This document shows positions 57,722 to 64,000 of a stretch of DNA of 64,000 nt, in pieces. The stretch covers positions 50,549 to 114,548 of the forward strand of contig JAEPRB010000130.1 in NCBI GenBank assembly GCA_016758965.1, in the 5' to 3' direction. The position numbers and the translations under genes are program-made. The first letter of the stretch is position 1, and each line of letters begins with the position of its first letter. The DNA is from Circinella minor (Eukaryota; Mucoromycota; Mucoromycetes; Mucorales; Lichtheimiaceae). Under the pieces are notes generated by a model. That model was not told the origin of the DNA and made no database searches. It saw only the letters and a program-made list of their open reading frames with translations.

Positions 57722-59835
57722 TTATACACTCTCAAATTTTATACTAAAATGATCATTCAATATTTCTTTGATAGCACATTTAGTACCAAAGTTATATATC
57801 ATCCCTTCTCCCAATTTAATTTTTGTAAACCGTTCCGGATCCCATTTAGTCATATTCTTTGCAATCTCGGCTGTAAAAGGCATGTTATCGAAGTGGAGCG
57901 CTGTTACTAGGGGCAAATTGTCGTAGAGCGAATGGATAAAATCTCCCAGATCAACTTCATTTACTTGATCCTCCTCCGTTGAAATAACACTGATTTGATT
58001 TAAAGTTTTAATTTTTGCAATATTCTGGAGCATAGATCCTTTAAATCCACGACAGTAATCAATACATAAATATTGTAACCCGTTAGGAATACTATTATTA
58101 GTATTATTAGTGCTATGTGGCTGTTGTGAGTTACTGATATTATTCCTCTTCATATTTTCTTCTTGTGTTATTGTTGCTGAATATGCCCCTTGTTTCATTA
58201 ACATCCTTTCAAAACCATGGCCATTTATTTGTACATTAACTATTTCCAGATTAGCAAGCTGAGTAAGATTTCCGATGGCATCAAATAAAGCGTCACGAGT
58301 AACTTGATCATCATGAGCAATTAAAAGTGAAAATAAAGAAAGTTTTTGTAGTGCTGGCGTACATGATAAAATGGTCGGTAGAAGTTGACAAAATGCTGGA
58401 GGTCCAGTACTTATTTCAAGAGTATTCAGTTGGCTCATTGTATATAAAGAAAATGGTCTCCAATCATCGAGTGTTGTCATATGACCAATTAAAGGATGTA
58501 TTACAAGAGATAGTGTTTGTAAGGTGTCACTACTTTTGGCTAACCGAAAGTCGAGAGGTATTGCCGATTGAATGTTGTCAATCTTTAAATGTCGTAAGCC
58601 CTTTGTGGGCTTTATCGTAGTAGGTTCCGGTATATCTGAAAAATCATGATGCAAAGGTCTGATGTCATATATTCTGATTTCTGTTAGTTCGGGGCACATA
58701 TCATCAAGTATTTCCAACATATTATGTCCCATCATTGAATATATATTGAGAGATCGGAGATGTGGTGAGTGACGAAAGAGGGATTCAAGAACTGGCGTTG
58801 GTATTGTTTCAATAGTCACCAGGTCAAGTACGGTCAAAGACATAGTGTCCGGAACTTGTATTTCGTCAATATCGTCGTCGATAAGAGTATATACGTCAAG
58901 GCGAATCTTTGTAAGTTTTGAACATGTCATTAAAAGCCATTCCATGGAAATTTCTTTGCAGGATGGCATTTCTAGTTCCAATTTTTCCAACGTGGTTGCA
59001 ACATTTGGTAAAATGACAAAAAGGTTGTCACTGAGTAATTGAACATCCTCTTGTTCCACTAAATATAAATAGTAAATCTTCTTTTGCTCTTGTTTTTTTT
59101 CTCAATTGTATATTCTAAATTATACTTACAGTTAAAATCAGCTTTAATTTTGAGTGATTTCAGATTATTGAAAGAATACTTTTTGAAAGCCTTCATGTGT
59201 CGTTTATAAGTTGAACCGTCAGTTATAGAGATACTCAGATGTTTGATAAGGTTCGATATATCAGGCAATATCTGATGGATATTGTTGCCGAATTCACCGT
59301 CGTCAAGTTCAATACTACGCCATATTTGTTTTTGATTTAACAACTTTTGATGCCAGGTGGTGGAAACTTTTGAACATACTAATATCATATTCTTATTATA
59401 AGAAGCAACCCTTCCTACAATATTATAAATAATCTCATATGGACATTGCGCAATAAAATCAATTTTTCGTTTTAGTCTTGACTTGATCATATCCATCTCT
59501 TGTTGAAGCATAAGATGATGTTCGCTGTCTGTAACAATGGTTAAACCTTCCCGTAATACATTAACTGCTTCCTGCTGATGTCCCTGACAAGAATACAGCT
59601 TGGCAGAACGAATATAATTTATCGGTTCTTTTGGATCGTTGTTCTTTGCTATTAAAGTTTCGGTTATTTCTTGATCAAGCGTTTTGTATCCTGCTGGTTG
59701 TTTTTGTTGGTGTTTTTCTTTCTGTTCATTCGGTGTCATTGAAACATGCCATTTAACATTTACTTTTTCAGTAGTCATAGATTCCATTGACGTTTTATTG
59801 ATTGAATGAGAGGGTGGAGTCAATTGGGCTTCCAT
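57722..59835 (-). CDS. F-box/TPR/LRR protein, paralogue 3
   Basis: Probable SCF substrate adaptor of 680 residues. Exon 1 is 59835-59130, exon 2 is 59058-57722, with a 71-nt intron (GTAAGT...ATTTAG, phase 1). The N-terminal TPR-like part (about 55-100) has RSAKLYSCQGHQQEAVNVL. The F-box (about 125-180) reads AQCPYEIIYNIVGRVA, then STTWHQKLLNQKQIWRSIEL. Exon 2 is LRR-like throughout (TTLEKLELEMPSC, TVLDLVTIETIP, LANLEIVNVQING). It lies about 53 kb from the two tandem paralogues, yet shares exon-1 length (706 nt with paralogue 1), intron position and phase. The open frame of exon 2 begins on a GTG that is simply the acceptor junction. The substrate is unknown. Confidence 0.88.
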
Positions 59836-60121
59836 TTTAGTTTGAGCGAAACTGACTCAATGAATGCGTATTATATTTGTTTACAATATTGCTATTTCAA
59901 GTCCACTTTAGAAAGTATTCGTAAAAAAAAAAATACATTTACATGTTGTGGCTGCAGCTAGCATAAAGCTGTAATTTTTAATTGTTAATCCCGCTATATG
60001 GCTATAGTTACGGGTGAGGGATCCTATCAATCATTACACAACAAACCACTATATTGTAAAGCAAACATTTCTCTTATATACATATATTGTACTTAGTATT
60101 TTATTTCATGTATATAGTACT
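59836..60121. other. Intergenic
   Basis: 5' side of the third F-box gene and 3' side of the MGST3 gene. No further gene seen. Confidence 0.5.
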
Positions 60122-60926
60122 TCAATTAATTAAAAGGTGATAAACAGTAGCAATTGAAGTGCCTAACATGGCCAAGGTACCAATATAGCTAAATCGACCT
60201 TGTCCTCGTTTCTCAGGTACACCTGTAGAATATCCGCGGCTGTATAAGATCTTGTTCAATAAATAAAATGCACCAGCAGAAGCTGTAATTATTGGATAGG
60301 AAAGACCACCAGTGAAGAGAAGAATAGCAAACACTGGAAAGGCTTCCAAAGTATTCTATATATAATAATAGGAAGAATAATTGTTTGATTATTAGCATTA
60401 CTGTATATTGTTATTGATATATATATATATATATATATACGTATTCTGTTTTTTTTATTATAATTTATTTTACCTGATGAACTCTTTGCTTGCAGTTAAA
60501 TACATGTTTGTCAAAATCGGCTTCGGCCTCTGCTTTATCAGCATAGACTATTTTTTATATTCAAAATTTTAATCAACAGTTTCAAAATGAACGTATCTTT
60601 CTATATACAGTATATAAAGACATTTCACAGAAGAATGTATAGTGCATATATGAATAAATTGAAAGATTTATATACGTACCAAAAGGATAAGGTACACCGG
60701 CTTGATTTCTAGCTTGGTAAACTGAGATTCCCATACTCGTGAGCTGAAGTACGGAAAGAATTGCAACGATGATTACCTATTATATAGTCGAGGAAAACCG
60801 ATATGTAATAAAAATATAGTTGAAGTCAATATTACTGCTATGTTTTCTTATAATAAATAATCTAACTAGATAAGAAAAAAAGAAACTTACGTAGCCATAT
60901 TCAGCGGGAACTACAATATCGACCAT
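60122..60926 (-). CDS. Microsomal glutathione S-transferase 3-like (MAPEG)
   Basis: MAPEG-family membrane enzyme that conjugates glutathione and reduces lipid hydroperoxides in the ER or mitochondrial outer membrane. Four exons: 60926-60891, 60776-60680, 60547-60474, 60355-60122, phases 0, 1, 0, giving 146 residues, the usual MGST3 length. Starts MVDIVVPAEYGY. Four hydrophobic segments (VIIVAILSVLQLTSMGI; AFPVFAILLFTGGLSYPII; ASAGAFYLLNKILY; YIGTLAMLGTSIATVYHLL). MAPEG motifs: FNCKQRVHQNTLE, with the conserved Asn-Thr-Leu-Glu spanning a junction, and YSRGYSTGVPEKRGQGRFSY. Intron 3 carries an (AT) run. The kind of neighbouring genes gives no pathway hint. Confidence 0.93.
60417..60439. repeat. 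(AT)n microsatellite in intron 3 of the MGST3-like gene
   Basis: A run of alternating A and T of about 23 nt lies within the third intron. It is away from the splice sites. Confidence 0.9.
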
Positions 60927-62744
60927 TTTTGTTTGAAATAGTTTTAAAAGAAATAGAAAAATATGCTTGTTGTTATGTAAAGTGTATATATTCCTGATCT
61001 AAAGAAAGCCAATAGAAGGGGAGTCTTATATATTGATTTATTTATCGTTTTTCAGTGTCACACTTTATAGCTTTAAATAGAAGCGAATCGTAATACTCAC
61101 GCTTGAATCTCATGACGTTAGTATTTTTTATCCCTATCATATTTTGAGTCATCCGTTTTCTGTTACGTACGAATGAAAAATTAAGAATAAGATCTAAAAA
61201 AAGGTAAGAATTTTATTGGAAGACAAATTTGATGTCAAATGACATTTTATCATGTTGATAGTGAACTACAGTGTTTTTGTATAAGCGTAGCATCACTTAA
61301 TCTTTATAGATAATACTAAAATACGCTCTTTTTTTCTTTCAAAGCTTGACGTATTATTATACTTTTTGCTACGGTTAGCTATACGTTCTAATGAGATTTC
61401 TATAACAAAAATAAATTATTGCCACGTAATTGTGTAGCAACACAAAAGGACAACATCCAGACAATTTGCCTTTTGTCATTCTTGCCATATATATTATATA
61501 AAAAATATGACGCGTGAGGCTGAGTCATGTCACCTTTTTTTTTTCTTCATCTCTCCAATTTCTAAGTCAAATTTGCCAGCACGTCAATTTATTTATTTCC
61601 ATAACTACTCTCTGTTAATAAAAAAAAATCCTGTTTGCAAAGAATATATAAAATAGCAAATATATGTTAAGCTGATGCAACACAAAATAACATACGTATA
61701 AAGATACCTTTGTATCCTTGTGTTATGTATAAGTAGATGTCCTATGTTAGCTATTTCTTTTTCGCTTCAAACAGAATTTTACGTACTCGGTGTCTCCAAA
61801 AAAATTGTGCTCCCAGCAAAAATCCCAACTACAGAGTTCTGGTGCTACACCTTTTTCTACTAAGAAAATTTAGCAAGTGTGCCACAGTAGCAAAGATCAT
61901 TTGATTATGGATCTTTTTTTTTTTTTTGGAATTAAACTATTTATGATAGCTAAAAGATATTGATGAGTGCCAGCGCTTATGATATATATTTGTATATATC
62001 ATAAACACGATATGTATTTTAACATGTTCTTCTTCAAAGAGTCTAAACATCAATTCATTTAGTTCTTCGACTAATTTTTGCTTGCTTGTACTAGCATAAT
62101 AACAAGAATAAACCAGTCTTCTTTCCTGTATCGATCAGAACAACGCACTTTTTGGTTATACTAGATGAGTAGCTAATATTCTATGATGCATAAACAATGT
62201 GTATGATTAAGAAAAGGGAAAAGCGATTGCATGATTTATTTGTTTTTTACGTAGTGTTTATTATTACAAAGAAAAAGAGTAAGAAAATGGAACTTCGCTA
62301 AAAATCACCAGAAAGTCCCTTAAAACCAAGTCACCAATTTCTTTTTTGGAGTTCAGATGGGGGAATGAAAGAAAACAATTTTTTTTTCAAAGCCATTTTC
62401 TTAAAAATTTCTCTGTTCAACAAAAAAATTACTAAGTCCATTCACAAAAAAAAAAAAATTACCAAGTCCTTCCACCAAAAAAAAAATTACTAAGTCCATT
62501 CCATTCAAAGAAAAAAAGTTACCAAGTCCATTTACAAAAAGAAAAATTAAAGTCGTCAAGAAAATAAAATGACAAAAAGAACATTTTCACAAATACATTT
62601 TCAACAAACATGTTTAAAACATTTTATTTTGATACTTTTAAGTATCAGGGAAAGGAAAGGAAAAGGAATATACAACAAAAAAAAAGGCGAATAAAAAAAT
62701 ATAAGTATAAGAAAAGAAAAAAGTATGAGTAAAATAAGAAAACT
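60927..62744. other. Gene-poor spacer upstream of MGST3 and downstream of transposase remnant
   Basis: No gene seen. It contains four TACGTA palindromes and a tandem repeat at 62429-62530. The left end is the MGST3 promoter. Confidence 0.5.
62429..62530. repeat. Four-copy tandem repeat, unit about 30 bp
   Basis: The core TTACYAAGTCC recurs at 62429, 62459, 62487 and 62519, separated by CA/A-rich spacers (periods 30, 28 and 32). It lies about 200 bp beyond the 3' end of the transposase remnant and may be part of that element's non-coding end. Confidence 0.75.
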
Positions 62745-64000
62745 TCAATGTTGTTTATCAGGGCGTTTATGTGGATCAGTTATTTTTTCCAAGTTCGAGT
62801 GTGTATTATTTAAAAGAAGTATCATTTGTTCTAATTGTTCATTATTTACTTTGGATTTTTTCTTTGTAACATGATTATAACATCTATCAAGAGCTTGTGA
62901 TAATAATTGTTGTAATTCTTGGTTCGTGTTCCGGTCAATATATTGTTGTGGTGGGATGGGAGCAATAGGATTGTATTTCAAAGCATGTGTTTGAATAGGG
63001 ATTTGGTTGATGCGATTGACAAGAAACATATGTTTACAGATGATACGAGATAAATTGAAATCAGGACATGTACATGAAACAATAGTAAACTCGGCAGGAC
63101 CATATTGCTGTAAAGATAATAAATAATAGGTAGTTGATGTTGTAAAAGACTTGCATTCAATCATATTACCATTAATTGTTACCATATTACGTGCATCTTC
63201 TTCAGACAGATCATAAGCGAGTTTTTTTCTTGTTCTTTCCTTTGTTGACAACCAGATAGGTTTGATCCCATGTCTTATTTGATATGCATCTCTGCGAAAA
63301 TCCAATTCCACTTTTTCAGCTAATATATATATAATGCGATCAACACGATGATTACGAGAACGACCAAGATACACGGTTTTTAAATGACTATGCCAACTTT
63401 CTATTAAATTATTTGTCTTAAATATAGCATTCTAATAAAAAATAATCACAGTTAGTAACATTCTTTAAATATATTCATATTAATAGCTGATTAATACATG
63501 AACCATTAATACATACAGGTCTCCAAGCTTTACACCATTTTTCTCTTTTAGGGTACCAATATTAGTACATGTAATCATAGAATTCAACATAACCATTTAC
63601 ATCGTGCCACATTGATTTAAACGAATCCCATAGAAGCTCAAACAAATCTATACTATCACAATTCATCAAAAGATTCAAAGAATTACGAGCTTGCCATTGT
63701 TGTTCTTTTGTTTCATGTGTAGAATTTTCGACTTTGATCTTATAGAAATTAAAACAATGAGTTACAAGTTAATACATCATACCAAAACAAACAACAACGT
63801 TTCATATATAAAATAAAACCAAATTCACTTACCATTTTTTTTATATGTTTCTCCCATGCTCTTTTAATGTGCTAATGACACAAAAGAACCTGAACAACAT
63901 CACCATATACTTGGTTTATAGCATTTATTTCAACAGGACTACAATCGATCATTATAGACTTAGGGACAAAGCTGATGACACTTTTTAACCATTCAAACCA
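62745..64000 (-). pseudogene. Mutator-like (MULE) transposase with SWIM finger, broken, runs off window
   Basis: Remains of a Mutator-like element transposase. Exons by eye: window edge to 63833, 63738-63517, 63431-62745. Edge exon: SFVPKSIMIDCSPVEINAIN and VQVLLCH, the MULE catalytic-core segment with its conserved Asp. The expected CHWH reads Cys-His-stop-His, with TAG at about 63870. The second exon has another stop (TAA at about 63560) within DYMY-stop-YWYPKREKW. The third exon is open: IFKTNNLIESWHSHLKT, then a SWIM zinc finger (CTCPDFNLSRIICKH) and a short tail to the stop at 62745. Both internal stops fit single C-to-T or G-to-A changes. Splice sites (GTAAGT, GTATGT) remain intact. Relation to FAR1/MULE families is clear, but activity is not expected from this copy. 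Confidence 0.85.

Noticed and set aside
1..64000. tRNA, rRNA, CRISPR, bacterial operons, riboswitches
   Set aside because: I looked for tRNA arm motifs, rRNA blocks and regularly spaced repeats and found none. The gene style is plainly nuclear eukaryotic.

Overview
The window looks like nuclear chromosomal DNA of a filamentous early-diverging fungus, most likely Mucoromycota (Mucorales-like). The composition is AT-rich, introns are short with GTAAGT-type donors, and many proteins carry Gln/Asn/His runs. The gene set is eukaryotic: Ssk2-type MAPKKK, LAMMER kinase, Ppz phosphatase, Zds-type protein, lipin, EDEM, Cox19 and MGST3. There are no operons, and no tRNA, rRNA or CRISPR was seen. The phylum call is inference from gene content and style, because no rRNA is present.

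Layout. 1-4957: two tandem F-box/TPR/LRR genes (minus strand, the first cut by the window edge). A third paralogue lies far away at 57722-59835. 6704-11616: Ssk2/Wis4-type MAPKKK (minus). 16866-17810: ELO fatty-acid elongase (plus). 19141-21125: Zds1-like protein (plus). 21518-23417: Ppz-type phosphatase (plus). 26350-27273: two-finger C2H2 regulator (plus), converging on an FetA/YbbL/STAR1-like ABC ATPase at 28223-29247 (minus). 34899-37577: LAMMER kinase (plus), converging on COX19 at 38069-38582 and a Boi-type SH3-SAM-PH-CH polarity protein at 38932-41341 (both minus). 46079-46582: small GPI-anchored-type cysteine-rich protein. 46856-50921: EDEM mannosidase-like protein with a C-terminal PA domain. 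51234-55189: lipin/Pah1. 55653-56437: two small minus-strand genes. 56676-57373: stand-alone TFIIS central domain. 60122-60926: MGST3. 62745-64000: broken Mutator-like transposase running off the right edge.

Between these gene islands lie five gene-poor stretches (about 5.0-6.6, 11.7-16.8, 29.3-34.9, 41.4-46.0 and 60.9-62.7 kb). They hold several small non-coding transposon-like elements that are visible only by their inverted repeats: a TA-flanked pogo-like MITE, a TTAA-flanked 773 bp element and a foldback of about 100 bp. A sixth candidate, a TTTCCG/CGGAAA inverted cluster, sits in the 1735-2646 spacer between the two F-box genes. The five gene-poor stretches are also strikingly enriched in the palindrome TACGTA, which is almost absent from coding exons. 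Two or three doubtful spliced gene remnants occur there too.

The genes share broad cellular themes rather than one pathway. Signalling and polarity: Ssk2, Ppz, Zds, Boi, LAMMER. Lipids and ER: elongase, lipin, EDEM, MGST3. Mitochondria: Cox19 and a possible presequence protein. SCF ubiquitin ligases: the F-box family. All exon boundaries were assigned by eye from splice motifs and reading phase. I found no clear previously undescribed multi-gene system; the best novelty candidates are the repeat elements, the TACGTA pattern, the SH3-SAM-PH-CH architecture and the EDEM micro-exons.
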